Below are positions 1 to 12,769 of a DNA stretch of 64,000 bases, piece after piece. This DNA comes from Termitomyces sp. T153. Lineage: Eukaryota; Basidiomycota; Agaricomycetes; Agaricales; Lyophyllaceae. The position numbers and the translations under genes are program-made. The number at the start of each line of letters is the position of its first letter. Position 1 is the stretch's first letter. Where the stretch lies: assembly GCA_018296165.2 (NCBI GenBank), contig JACKQL020000001.1, forward strand, positions 1,116,001 to 1,180,000, in the 5' to 3' direction. The notes under the pieces were generated by a model. The model did no database searches, was not told the origin of the DNA, and worked only from the letters and a program-made list of their open reading frames with translations.

Positions 1-3000
1 ATCCACCAGGCCTTCCTGAAGTGCATCGAAATTGGGGTCCAGGACGGTATTCTGCTCACCACCATCGGACTGTGCCTTGTAGTTGTTGAATTGATCGAAT
101 AAATCCATGTTGGCTCTCGTCGAATCATTCCCAAAGGTCGATTGATCTAAAGGAGTTGCAAAAATTGACGCAAAATCACTTTCCAGATATTCCACCAATT
201 CTTCATCGGTGCAAGTTGAGAGTTCGTTGGTGCAATTTGAATCTGACGGGACTTCAGAGTCGGTTGGACAGGGATCAGCGTCTGATGTCACGGCTGGAAG
301 CATTGTGTCGTCAGATTCATCATCCTGCGGCATAAGCAAAGGGCTTGTAGGGGGTGGTGGAGAAGATGGGGGAAGTCCGACCCAATGCTGCTTTGTTGGA
401 ATCTCGGCATCTGTGTCTTCGTAGCTTTCTGATTGCGTAACAACTTCTTCTTGGTTGCTTGAAACGGTTTCGTTTTCCATCTCCACATCGCTGCTGACTG
501 AAGGTAAGGAACCGGAGGGCATATCGAGCTCGTCATACGCATTGTTGAGTTCCCGATTCAAAGCGTATTCGAGTTCGTCCTCACTCTCTTCTCCAGAAGC
601 TTCATTACCATCTTCAGTTCTTTTCTTCGAAGCTCTGGGGGTCTTTGGTGTGTTCAATGAGAGCTTCCTTGCAGGCTCAAAACTGGCAGGAGTTCTCATG
701 TTTGAGAACACTCGACCAGGTACAGGAGTGAAGAGGGAACCGTCCTCTCCAGGGCTGAATAGATCTGAATTACGTTTCCGTGGTGGCGTACACGGCAGCG
801 CTGGTTTGCCTGATCTAGGTGACTTGGGTTCGGAGGATACAGGACTTGAAAATGCCGCTATTCGATCTTGAATAGCCATTGCAAACATTGGACCATCACT
901 CGCTACTGTAAGAGGAGGAGGGCATCCTGTAGTCTGTGGAGTAGGTCTCTTTTGTCGGTTCGCTGTATCTCGAGGAGAAGGACTTGGGCTTTGTGCTAGT
1001 CGCTTCTTTTTCTTCTCCACCCGCAGGGTTCCTCTTTTGCGGGCCTTTCTCTCTTCCTGCTTCTTCGCTTCAGCAAGTTCGAGTGCCTTAGCAGCATCCT
1101 CAGACAATCGAGGTTGCATTGACGTCGAGGTCCGTGCCCACGCAGGAACAATGTACGGTTTACGGAATTTTGTAGTGACTGATCTAACGGGAGACGACGC
1201 CGAAACCTTGGGAAGCCCAGGAGAGTCAGTGATGGTTATCGGCCGCTGGTACGAGTTTTCATCCGATTCGTGGTATCCATTGCTTGGTTTACTAGGGGAC
1301 GACCATGTTTCTGCTGTTCGATAATAGGAACCTGACGCCTTTCGGACGGACTGAGCGATGTCAGACACCAACCTAGGATAATGTCGGATTGAAGAGAGCT
1401 CGTTTCTTCTTGGTGATGACTGTGCATATCGGTGTGAGTCCCTTCGCTCCACCCATTCCCGGTCCCTAAGCTTTCCCTTCCCCTTGCTGGCTTCTCGCTC
1501 ATCCATGAAGTCGCTAAGAGTACGCTTGCGACGGGTGCCACTAGTGGAGTTTGGTGGGGGCGCTGCTAATGCAGGTGGGATTGGAGTCGTATTAATATTG
1601 CCATTGAGGCGAGTGGTTAATCCACGAGTGGTAGGTGTCTCAGTGTTCGACTGCCCCGAAGATAGAATTGAAGGAGTAGCAGGCGTAGAAGCATCGGAAT
1701 CCAATAATTTGCCTTCTCTCTCACTCCGCCGCCGAAACACGGTTGGATTGACATTCTCTTTATCCAACAAGACAATGTCATCATCAGGTAGATGATTGCG
1801 ATTGTGATTGTTGGCAGGCGGATGAATGTTGTTGGGTGCCGACGGCGGAACAGCTTGTCTTTGAGCGGCTGCAGAGATAAGTTCGCGGAGAGCATTCACA
1901 AGGAGCGGCCCAGGTGGTTTCTCTGACCCTGCGGAGGTTCCATTGGCTTGACTCGAGTCGATGGCATTGAGAGCAGCCAAAAGGGCAGAGTTCTGAACGT
2001 TTGGATCAGAAGATGACGAGGAAGAAGATAGAAAGGTAAGAATTTCAAGAAGGCTCCGAGGTTCTGGATCTCGCGGCGAACGAATAAGGGGCGCAGATGT
2101 AAATGGGTGGGTTGGAGGCTCCTTGGATGATTTGACATGGGATTTCGCATTATTCGACTCTAGGTGAGATGGTTGAGCTGTACGAGAGTGTGTCGGTTCA
2201 ATAGAATTAGACGGGCCTGCCGTCTTTGAATCTACAGTAGTTGACGATGAGGCTTCGGAAATATTCGCGGCAGATGATTTGTTGGATTTTGACCCAGAGG
2301 CAGTCGCATTCGGCGGTCTACCTGGCTTCTTTCTCTCTGGCCCAATGTAGTGTGACACAAGGAGTCGGTCGGCTTCACTATTCTCGGGATCAATAGAAGG
2401 CGTCTTGATAGGTTTCTTCGCTTTGGCCTTAGCACGCTTGTGTTGAGAGCGCATGTGTATTGATGCGATTGTGGCAAGCGTTGCACTATCAGTAGGGACA
2501 TGGTCAAGGGAAGAAGATGATGGCATCAAAATGGAACTTGAGGCTCTTGTCGACTGAGATGCCGAACAGTGCGTCTGATGAGAAGAGTAAACGTCGTGAC
2601 GTTCGGATGAGCCGGGGTGATGGCTGTTGCACGCCGTAGGGGCATTGACTGCTGAACCAGAAGAAGAATTTGGAGTTTTGGGAGGAAGGCCCCAAGTCCG
2701 AAGAGCAGCAGGAAGAGAAGACTTTTCCATTGCAACAGTCTATGAAAGATTTGTTAACACAGGTATTTTGGGCCAGTTATCAATATCATACCTCTTTCAA
2801 GGCAAAGATGATCTCTAATGCCTCTTGACCAGTTGGCAATTTAATGACGGTACCTGTCACAGGTGTACTGTCTCGTTCGTCTTGCATCAGGGCCCAGGAC
2901 ATGAGCCCAAGGGCAACAGCCAGCCCACGAGGGTGTTCTGGAGCACTTTTTGAGTCTGAAGGTACTGCGTTGGGTATATTGACCCGTGCGGGGGCAGAAT

Positions 3001-3277
3001 TGGACTCAAGTGGGTCGAGCACGTAGACAGAAAAATCGCGGCGTTTGTTTTGAACAAGCTCTGGACTTGATATACAGATCGCGTCGAGACATGTCTTGAG
3101 AGAAGCTGTACCAAACTCGGGGCGCGTCTCGGGTTGCTCGGTGACGGGGTGGTGGTCGTAGCCGGTGTGGGTGGGGGGGATGAGTACAACGGGAACAGAA
3201 GAGGAAGAACGGGCGAGGATGTATTGTGAGCCGCTGACGGTATAGAGAATCCGCAGCGCAAGTTTTCGCGTCTCCAT
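1..3277 (-). CDS. Ams2/Spt21 N-terminal-domain-like chromatin regulator (3' end outside window)
   Basis: Two exons are visible, 3277-2792 and 2739-1, separated by a 52-bp GT-AG intron (2791-2740, phase 0). The second exon stays open to the window edge, so the C-terminus is missing and the product is at least about 1,075 aa. The first ~160 residues form a compact domain. It begins METRKLALRILYTV, has a conserved S-L-K-T-C-L core, and resembles the N-terminal domain of S. pombe Ams2 and yeast Spt21, which act in histone gene transcription and chromatin. The remainder is low-complexity and Ser/Pro/Lys-rich. An AT-hook-like KKPGRPP lies near residue 300, and a basic stretch sits in the middle followed by acidic stretches. 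The ATG at 3277 is the first Met, and the domain starts directly at it. A nuclear histone-gene regulator is inferred from the N-terminal resemblance only. Confidence 0.6.
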
Positions 3278-3380
3278 GGTCGTTCGTGGTACACCTCGTT
3301 GCTGACTAATCGTACGCGCTAAAATTCACACGTGATGCGACGCGTCAAACACGAGACCGTATATAATTATTAAACGCTAT

Positions 3381-4347
3381 CTAAACCTCAAATGCAACAA
3401 TAATCGAAGCTCGCCGTTCCACAGCATCTGGAATCCGTACTAGCGATCGACTGAGTGAGAGTGGGCGGCTCTGAGTCGCCGTAGGAACGCCGACAGATGG
3501 ACATTCAGAGTCCGTGGGGTATAGTTTGCTAGTACATTGGCAGCCAGGGAGGCATATAATTGTTTGCGGGTGAGGCGGTTCGCGGACCATGCCTTGAGTA
3601 GGAGCTGATGCCAGTGAAGGTGGACGACGAAAGATACAAGGCAACACAAAGCTGACAAGTACTGGCACCGGAAATGGAGACGGTGAAGAATCAATATCAC
3701 GCGTCCATATATTCGAGTCAAACGCCGCAGAGGTGATCAGTGCGATGAGAAGGAAACATGCAGTATAACTCAAATCTATTATCCAAATTCTTTCTCAAAA
3801 CGTGTCCTAAAGTGAAGGATATGTCTGTCTTACTGATGATCGTGTTGACAAGTATGAAGATTCGAAGGACAAGGGGAAGTGGATCCAAAGTATGCTCGCG
3901 TTCTAGAGGAGATGTCGATACTATCAACGCGAACACTGATTGAAGGTCAGTGTAAAGCTACCACCATGATTAATAACAACCAACCTAGCTCAAACGGAAG
4001 GAGAAAGAATAAGCTTACAGTCTCGCTAGCTACAGAATGGAGTTGTTTGAGAAGGGGCTTTCGCAAAGCCCTGAATGAACCCGATAATCCTAATGTGCCA
4101 GCATTCAGAGAGGAAATGACTCACGACCATAAGGACCGCAGCAGGCAAGCGCTCTGAATAGAAACATGCAGCCAGAAGATATGTTGGTGGTTCAGAATCG
4201 GTCGAATAGATATAGACAGTCCAACAGAGACGCAGCAAAGGGAAATTATTAGACCTACTGACAAAGTTTGATAGATTCCTTGTGATAGGAGCGGACTTAG
4301 GACTTACCGAGCAGGACTCTGCGAAACGTTCTAAAGCGAAACGACAT
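3381..4347 (-). CDS. Predicted small multi-exon membrane protein, function unknown
   Basis: A hand-spliced model gives five exons: 4347-4308, 4254-4128, 4089-4034, 3935-3834 and 3775-3381. All junctions are GT-AG, phases agree, and the total is 720 nt (239 aa). The product has several hydrophobic stretches, LIISLCCVSVGLSI near the N-terminus and a long pair around LVLRIFILVNTIINLSYTACFLLIALI, so it is probably a polytopic membrane protein with a Ser/Pro-rich tail. I do not recognise the family. One intron (4127-4090) is only 38 bp, shorter than any other here, which weakens the model. It is divergent from the TFIIIA-like gene with about 195 bp between start codons. It could instead be a decayed gene. 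Confidence 0.4.
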
Positions 4348-4542
4348 GGAGGAATGTCAAGTTACTGACAGCGTATTATCCAGTGGAGAGCCTCTGAGGC
4401 TGACATTTCACATCCTGCATTATCTGGTTGTCGATAGGAGGCAGACTACAAAGAGCTTCGAAGAGAAGACGGCTCGGAGGGCGATCGGTGGCTGTGTTGC
4501 GATCTCGTGTACATATCGTCCGAAATTTTTGATGTCGTTCAA

Positions 4543-6284
4543 ATGACTTCCACGACAGTTCTTCAGTCTGAATCCGTCCTCGGCAAGCGCAATCGCAGTT
4601 CCTCATTTGTTCTACGTCTTGCATCTAGTCCTGACCCCCAATATAATACCTCTCATTCGGATTTTGACGACCTTCCTGACAAAACACGTTCCAATCCATT
4701 TATTCTAGTAAATGGAGCTTTGGTAGCAAATACAAAGAAACGATATCAGTGCACCTATGCAGGCTGCGATAAATCCTACTCCAAGCCCTCACGCCTAGAA
4801 GAGCACCAGCGGTCCCATACAGGACAAGTAGGTCATGATGAAACTTGATGTTATTTTTCTTATCATCATTAGCGACCATATGTGTGTGAGACTTGTAATA
4901 AGGCCTTTCTGCGTGAAACACATCTGCACGCACATTCGCGAAAGCATCTTCCAGAATCATCACGACCACTCGTCTGTCCCAAAGATAACTGTGAAAAGCG
5001 CTTCTGGACCCAACAGCACTTACGCGTACACATCAATTGGCACGAAGGCGCTAAAACATTTCAGGTTTGTTTTTGCATCGAATGCAATGCGAATGTGGTG
5101 TCTTGACAGTCTGGCAGTGTACGGAAGATGGGTGTGACGAAGCATTTGCGAAACATCACCAATTGCGCAGCCATATATGTTCTGCACACGCGCCTGGAAC
5201 CAAACCCTACCGGTGTGCACACGAAGGATGTACAAGGTCATTTGATACTAACCAGCATCTACGTACTCACTCCAAAGTTCACGACGGTAAATCCAACCAT
5301 TCCTAGAGTTTCCTCAAGCTCAATGACTTTTTAGAAAAACGTTATACCTGCGTGCACGCATCATGCCTCCCCAATTCTGACAATACACCCACCTACTATC
5401 CAACTTGGACCGCTCTTCAACATCATATCCGTACCGTTCATCCCCCTACTTGTACCCATGCGTCTTGCAATGGACGCGTATTTGCTACTCAGAAGGGACT
5501 CCGTGCTCATCAAAAATTGCACGAACAGCGTGATTTAGAGGAAGAAATGGCAGCTTCAGATACCGAAGAGGCTGATAGCTTACAACCGCCGCGGAAAAAA
5601 CGACGCGGCGGAGAAATCGGTAGAGATTGGCAATGCGATGTAGACGGTTGTTTGAAGGATTTCAAATCTGTCAGTGACATAATTGCCTTGGAATGTTGTC
5701 ATACTGATTTCATACAGAAAAAGGCTTTGAATACTCATACTCAAGTAACACATCTAGGCCGTCGTGACCATATTTGTCCACACGATGGTTGTGAACAGAC
5801 ATATGGTTACAAACATCTTTTGCAGCGCCACCTTGCAAAAGCTCACCACACGACGTCTGATGATGATTCACCTCACGACGACGACCCGGATGAATCAGAT
5901 TGGGGATCAGGCCACAAGACCTCACGGAAGATGACCTCCACCTTGTTAGACATTGACACGATCACAGGCCGTTCCTATGCGCAACGCGCACGTGCAAATG
6001 TGGCGAATGCCATTGCCTTGTTCTGCCCATACCCCCAGTTGGAAGGTAGAATGCTCGCAGAGAAGGATGCGGGTGAATATGGCCCACAGACAAGCGCAAC
6101 GCGCCCGTGTGAATACGCTTTCAGTCGGGCGTACGACTTGCGACGTCATCTTAGAGCAACTCATGGCGTCAACGCCATTAAGGAAAGCGTCGACGAGTGG
6201 GTCTCGGAACAAAAACGTATGCGGCGTCTGTCTATCGACTCGAGATCAGCCCCAGCACCTACCTCTGTCATGCCCCCCTCTTAG
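4543..6284 (+). CDS. TFIIIA-like C2H2 zinc-finger protein
   Basis: Five exons (4543-4827, 4873-5064, 5118-5286, 5335-5669, 5718-6284) give 515 aa with all phases closing. I count nine consecutive C2H2 fingers. They begin CTYAGCDKSYS, CETCNKAF, CPKDNCEKRF, CTEDGCDEAF, CAHEGCTRSF, CVHASC (long spacer), CTHASC, CDVDGCLKDF and CPHDGCEQTY. An acidic linker follows, then a degenerate tenth finger near CEYAFSRAYDLRRH. Nine fingers with TGE-like linkers and irregular spacing in finger six is the TFIIIA architecture. TFIIIA binds the 5S rRNA gene and 5S RNA to recruit RNA polymerase III. The ATG at 4543 is the first in frame. The last intron (5670-5717) is 48 bp, in frame and stop-free. Splicing it out restores the canonical Cys-Cys-x12-His spacing of finger eight. 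A basic PPRKKRRGG stretch could be a nuclear signal. Confidence 0.85.
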
Positions 6285-6519
6285 ACTTTCCAGGGGAAAC
6301 GGACTTACTTCAGCTCGAATGACTTTGAGAGTAAACTTGTAAAGACCAAACCAGGGGCGAGATTGATGCGAGCATCGGTGCAAGGATTCTTGTGCCTTTA
6401 ACTTTTCCCACACACAAAGACCATGTTAACAGTTTGGCACATCTGCGGTATTAGTACGGTATGTCATTAATAATGTGCAAGATATGCCTTTTAGACTTCC
6501 CAATCCAACTGGGTTTGTT

Positions 6520-6840
6520 GGGAAAGCTCTCAATTCTGTTCTGCTACTGCATGCTTTGGAGCCCACTTTCTCAAAATTTTCCTTTATGACTATGGGCCAT
6601 GCCCAACCCATGAGCATCATCAATAAAGACTCTATAGCTGTTTTGACCTGAACAGAATGCTGTGTTCTCACAATTCTCTTCTGCAACTGTAGGATGCACC
6701 AAAGCCATGAACATCCTAGATAAAGACTCCACAGTTGTAACAACTTATCCAGTCTAAAGAGGACACTGCGTTCTCTTGATCCTTCTGCAACTATGGGTCA
6801 TGCCTTACCTCTGAGTGTCCTTGATAAATACTACAGTTGT
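6520..6840. repeat. Imperfect tandem repeat, about three ~110-bp units
   Basis: The phrases TTCTGCAACT(A/G)T, GGGCCATGCC / GGATGCACC / GGTCATGCC, ATGAGCATC / ATGAACATCCTAGATAAAGACTC and ACAGTTGT recur in the same order at roughly 110-130-bp intervals. The copies differ by many substitutions. There is no convincing open frame on either strand. The repeat lies between the TFIIIA-like gene and the F-box remnant. Confidence 0.55.
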
Positions 6841-6899
6841 TCCAACCCACTCACTGCAATACCCGGATGATTTCTAAACCTTCTTCCCTAGGACAACAC

Positions 6900-7576
6900 A
6901 GCGTAGCTTTATCAGCCTTTCTGTGATCTGCGGGAAACAGGAGAGCAATACCAAACAATCTGTGGTTCGAAGGGACATCCCGGTGACAAACTTTCCAATA
7001 TTTGGCCATGTCAACGAAGAAATGGAAATGGAATGTGAAAATCCCAGTATAAATCAGACAGGGTTGGTATGGGTGCAAGAGTGGAAATGATTTTGGCGGC
7101 TTCCTCCTTGGTAAAACGAAGTTCGTCACAGGCAAGGACTCGGATGTGTACCTTTTTGAGCAAAGGGACACTCTCTGGCCGCAGTCCCAAAAGCTTAGCA
7201 TATGTCAATGGCTGTAATACAATCATATCGGCCCACTGTTAGCTATGCGAAAAAAATAGAGTGATAGCAGTGTCAAATTCCCTATCATGGTAGAATTTAT
7301 CAAGGTTGATAACCGAAGGGGCACCACGAGTACGTTCAAGCCAGAGTCGATATAAGGCCATGTCACTATTTCTTCCTCCAGAATAGGCTTTGAAAGTTGA
7401 CCAAGGCATCGGTATCGATATCGCAACGTCTCGACACCATCTACAAACCCCGCAAATTACTATGGGTGGGTCGTTGAATTAGGTGTGTATTTTCGCCTAG
7501 CACACAAAGGATCCAGAGTATAGATGAAAATGAGACCCAAGATTTCTGCGGGGAGGAGATGGATAGGCGTCTCCAT
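6900..7576 (-). pseudogene. Decayed F-box/LRR-type gene
   Basis: Reading down from the ATG at 7576, the protein opens METPIHLLPAEILGLIFIYTL, the F-box pattern usual in Agaricomycete F-box/LRR proteins. After a frameshift comes VCRWCRDVAISIPMPWSTF and a LWLERTRGAP motif, both standard second and third blocks of that family. A second frameshift near 7240 leads into WADMIVLQPLTYAKLLGL and a leucine-rich stretch ending near 7011. The blocks are collinear but lie in three frames, with stops between them. I found no splice sites that rescue all of them, so I call it a pseudogene. Upstream, 8073-7711 on the same strand also holds a leucine-rich frame (LPQLLCLVTSLQTLII) that could be the tail of another copy. 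Family members are presumed SCF ubiquitin-ligase adaptors. Confidence 0.55.
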
Positions 7577-8922
7577 GGATGCCGTTGGTGGCTCAAGGGA
7601 TGACTTAGTTGTTGTTAAATTGATGATAGACGAGGGGGATCGAGAATCTGAAAGCTTGGTTAGAATATCTCAAAAGATCTGATATGTCCCGCTCACCGTA
7701 ACCTTGAGGATCAGGTACATTTTGCAACGGTCGAGTTTTCCGCCTCCTGATCCGAGGGAGAAGTCGTTTCAGTGTTGATGGCATAAAAGTATGGTCGGTG
7801 AGAGGGGGGCATATAGATCAAGCAATGTAAGGCTAAAATCTCTTTCAAACCGGAGACGTTCCTGGGAAAGCCACTGCAGGAGATAGTACAATTATTCCAA
7901 GGCATTTCATTGTCCGCAATAATAATTCTCGTTGACCTGAAGATTTTGCCATGATACCAGGTTGGATTGCTTCTAATTATCAATGTCTGTAAACTGGTGA
8001 CAAGACAAAGCAATTGTGGAAGAGCAATGATGTGAGCCTGCGCGCGTTGTGTTAAGAGCAGACAATAACGCACAATTGCACAGGAATAGATATGAATATT
8101 GTAACTTGATGCTTTACATAGGGCTTCCTACAGACGCTCCGTCCTACATACCATATGACGTAGTGAAGAGTATAATAAGTATAACAAGTAATAACAAGAG
8201 CGGAGGACAATCTCTGACCGTGATCGATTGATCCGTGACGCGACTTGCCATGGCATTCAACGAAGCCGGTCTCTCGCAGTAAACGAATTGAATCCGTCAT
8301 CTACGCCCGCCCGAGATACTTAGTTTCTCTCCCTAACTCCTGCTCTAGCGGAACAAGCAACGAGAGGTCACCAGAGCCCAATCCTGCCAGCGCGGGGAGC
8401 CAATTTTCGACAAAACGGTTCATGGAATATAGGTCAGTGAGGTCTTATTGACATGTCTATATGCTCAGAATGTATTGAGTATTAGAAATACATCACAGAA
8501 AATTCAGTGGAAAGATTAGTTAAGTTTGCTTGTCCGCGACTGTATGCGTACAAGCACTACATTACGGTATAGACATTCATATCTTCATAGGCATGTAAAA
8601 TGAATTGCCTTAGTCCCGCAATTTAGTAATGGCCGTATAAGTTGCAATGTTCTCGGTGAGTGCCATGTACAGATACTGGATGATTGGAATGACATGGCTT
8701 GTGAAAACCTTGGCGAGACATCGGGTCGTCAGGACCGTTGGTGTCAACGACGGCCATGGTCAAGCCAAGATCCGTACATATATGTCACATAGGCGTTATG
8801 CTTCGTTCTCACATTCCTTCCGGATAGCTTCCATGTTTACAAACCTTCGCGTAAACTTTGTAACAACCTTCTTCACTGGATAAAAGACCTGACGTGTCGA
8901 GCCATCCCAGCATTACCCCAAC
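7577..8922. other. Intergenic stretch upstream of the glucoamylase gene
   Basis: This holds a leucine-rich minus-strand frame (8073-7711) that may be F-box gene debris. Otherwise I see no gene on either strand. The last few hundred bases must contain the glucoamylase promoter. A TATA-like GATAAAAG lies at 8879-8886, 37 bp before the start codon. Confidence 0.4.
8879..8886 (+). promoter_or_regulatory. TATA-like element of the glucoamylase gene
   Basis: GATAAAAG lies 37 bp upstream of the ATG at 8923 and is the only TATA-like sequence close to that gene. If used, the 5' leader would be very short. It is assigned by position only. Confidence 0.3.
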
Positions 8923-11020
<2,098 letters not shown>

Positions 11021-11107
11021 AACAATCTGGGTTTTTTTTCTACAACTGTAATATACATACACATACAAGTGTTTATCCGTGAACAGTTCGTTGGGTTATA
11101 ACATTCG

Positions 11108-12322
11108 CTAGGATTTTCCTGCCTCTACTTGCTGGAGAAGAATAGCGCTGGCTTTGAGTTGGACTTGGTTTCGTTCGACGTCTTCTTGGACGCGTTCGAT
11201 GGATTTGAAGTATTTGACGGTCTTGACGTGTAGTTCTGTTTTGGGGATTAAGATGGAGCTCTATGTGGTACGACAGAGGACGCACCTGATGTTGCGTCTT
11301 CGTCGGCGACGATGAGTGCCCAAGGATGCATTTGCAGTGCGGATACGGTCCAGAGATGGTTGACGCCGTCCTCTGGGGTGCAAGTCAGGGACGACGATTC
11401 AAGATGTGTGAACACCACGGACCGATTGCCTTGCTCAGAGCAAGTGCTTTACGGAGACCAGTGACAATAATGATGACCTCACGGCTGTCCATGACGGTGG
11501 CAACGCCGACAGTGAGTGCCATGCGAGGGACGGCGTTGATGTTGTTGCCAAAAAAGCGGGCGTTGGCGAGGATAGTGTCGTATGCGAGAGTCTTGATGCG
11601 TGTTCGGGAGGCAAGGGAAGAGCCGGGTTCCTGAAGCAAGAAGCAGGTCAGATACAGAAAAGAAAAAGGGAGTCGTAGTCGAACATTGAAGGCAATGTGC
11701 CCGTCCTCGCCGATACCACCGAGGAAGAGCTCGACGCCGCCGTAGGACTTGATCTTTTCCTCGTAGGCTTTGCATTCTGCGACGAGATCGAGGGCATTTC
11801 CGTCGAGGATGTGTACGTTTTCAGGTGGGATGTCGACTGGAGGGGGGTGTCAGGGAGAGAGAGAAGGATAAATGGGGATATGACGGACTGTGTGCAAAGA
11901 ACTCGCGGAACATGAAGGAGTGGTAGGACTCGGGGTGTTCGCGCGGGATACCGACGTACTCGTCCATGTTGAATGTGACTACGTGCTTGAAGCTGGAGGG
12001 AGGATGAGAGTAGATAAAGTGGATGGGGACGAGGAGACGCACGAGAGAGCGCCAGCCTTGACGATCTTGATGAGGGCCTTGTAGGTTGGGATGGGAGACG
12101 AGCCTGTGGGGAGACCGAGGACGAACGGGCGCTCTGCGGTGGGCTTGTAGTCATTGATGCTGGGAGGGACGCTGAGCGAGAACAGAGTAGACGCTGTGCT
12201 GGGTGCTCACCGTTTGGCGACATAGGAGGCCACGAAGTCGCCGACGGCGAGGGGGTCGTCGCGGACGATGAGGCCTGTGGGAGGTCAGGACAGGAAACGA
12301 CAGAGCGAGGAGACTCACGCAT
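11108..12322 (-). CDS. NAG1: Glucosamine-6-phosphate deaminase/isomerase
   Basis: Eight coding exons (12322-12319, 12274-12211, 12159-12043, 11992-11889, 11836-11685, 11630-11423, 11372-11286, 11235-11108) give 287 aa. The enzyme converts glucosamine-6-phosphate to fructose-6-phosphate plus ammonia, a cytosolic step in catabolism of chitin-derived amino sugars. Family blocks are clear: [17 protein letters not shown] at the N-terminus, [10 protein letters not shown] phosphate loop, [10 protein letters not shown] with the catalytic Asp, [29 protein letters not shown] with the catalytic His, and a lid-helix region with [18 protein letters not shown]. Length matches the family. The first coding exon is only four bases, ATG plus one base of codon 2, before a 44-bp intron. 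No other upstream ATG gives the MRLI start. The gene is divergent from the IMPACT-family gene with 60 bp between start codons. Confidence 0.92.
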
Positions 12323-12382
12323 TTTGGAGAAACGCCGGCATGATGGCAGACTTTTGAATCGGGATCGGATTTGTTTTGTTCC
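12323..12382. promoter_or_regulatory. 60-bp bidirectional start-to-start spacer
   Basis: Only 60 bp separate the start codons of the deaminase (12322, minus) and the IMPACT-family gene (12383, plus). Core promoter and 5' leader elements of the two genes must overlap each other or extend into the neighbouring coding sequence. I see no TATA box in it. Confidence 0.55.
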
Positions 12383-12769
12383 ATGCGCGCATCGTCGTTC
12401 CATTTCTCCGTCTTTGCGTCCTCGTCGGTCCGCCTGCGCAAATCCACTTTTATCGCGCACGCCGCCAGTCTCAACGGCCCCGGCGACGTCGAGCCCGTTC
12501 TCGCCCGCATAACCGCCCTCCCCGCCCTCAAGCGCGCAACTCACTGCATGTACGCCTACCGCGTCGGCCCCGCTGCGGGCCAGAGCGACGGCGGCGAGGG
12601 CGGCGCTGGGGACCGTCTCGCACGTCTTCTCCAGCTCTCCCGCTCAGACAATGTCCTCGTCGTCGTCTCGCGCTGGTACGGCGGCGTCAAGCTCGGCTCC
12701 GACCGCTGGAAGTGCATCTCTACCGTCGCAAAGGATGCTCTGACCAAAGGCGGTTTTATTACGAAATGA
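12383..12769 (+). CDS. IMPACT N-terminal-domain (UPF0029) protein
   Basis: Single-exon frame of 128 aa from the ATG at 12383. It contains the UPF0029/IMPACT signature: RKSTFIAHAA near residue 18, an ALPALKRATHCMYAYRV segment in the middle, and DNVLVVVSRWYGGVKLGSDRW toward the end. In Yih1/IMPACT this domain sits C-terminal to an RWD domain that binds Gcn1 and restrains Gcn2 signalling. Here only the UPF0029 half is present, as in the stand-alone bacterial YigZ type, so a Gcn1 role cannot be assumed. A Gly-rich insertion (about residues 67-76) lies between the two halves of the domain. The stop codon overlaps the last coding bases of the convergent gene at 12759. Confidence 0.8.
   Translation: MRASSFHFSVFASSSVRLRKSTFIAHAASLNGPGDVEPVLARITALPALKRATHCMYAYRVGPAAGQSDGGEGGAGDRLARLLQLSRSDNVLVVVSRWYGGVKLGSDRWKCISTVAKDALTKGGFITK

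Noticed and set aside
11648..12544. 298-codon minus-strand frame over the deaminase gene
   Set aside because: It runs through five introns and exons of the deaminase in another phase and has no domain.
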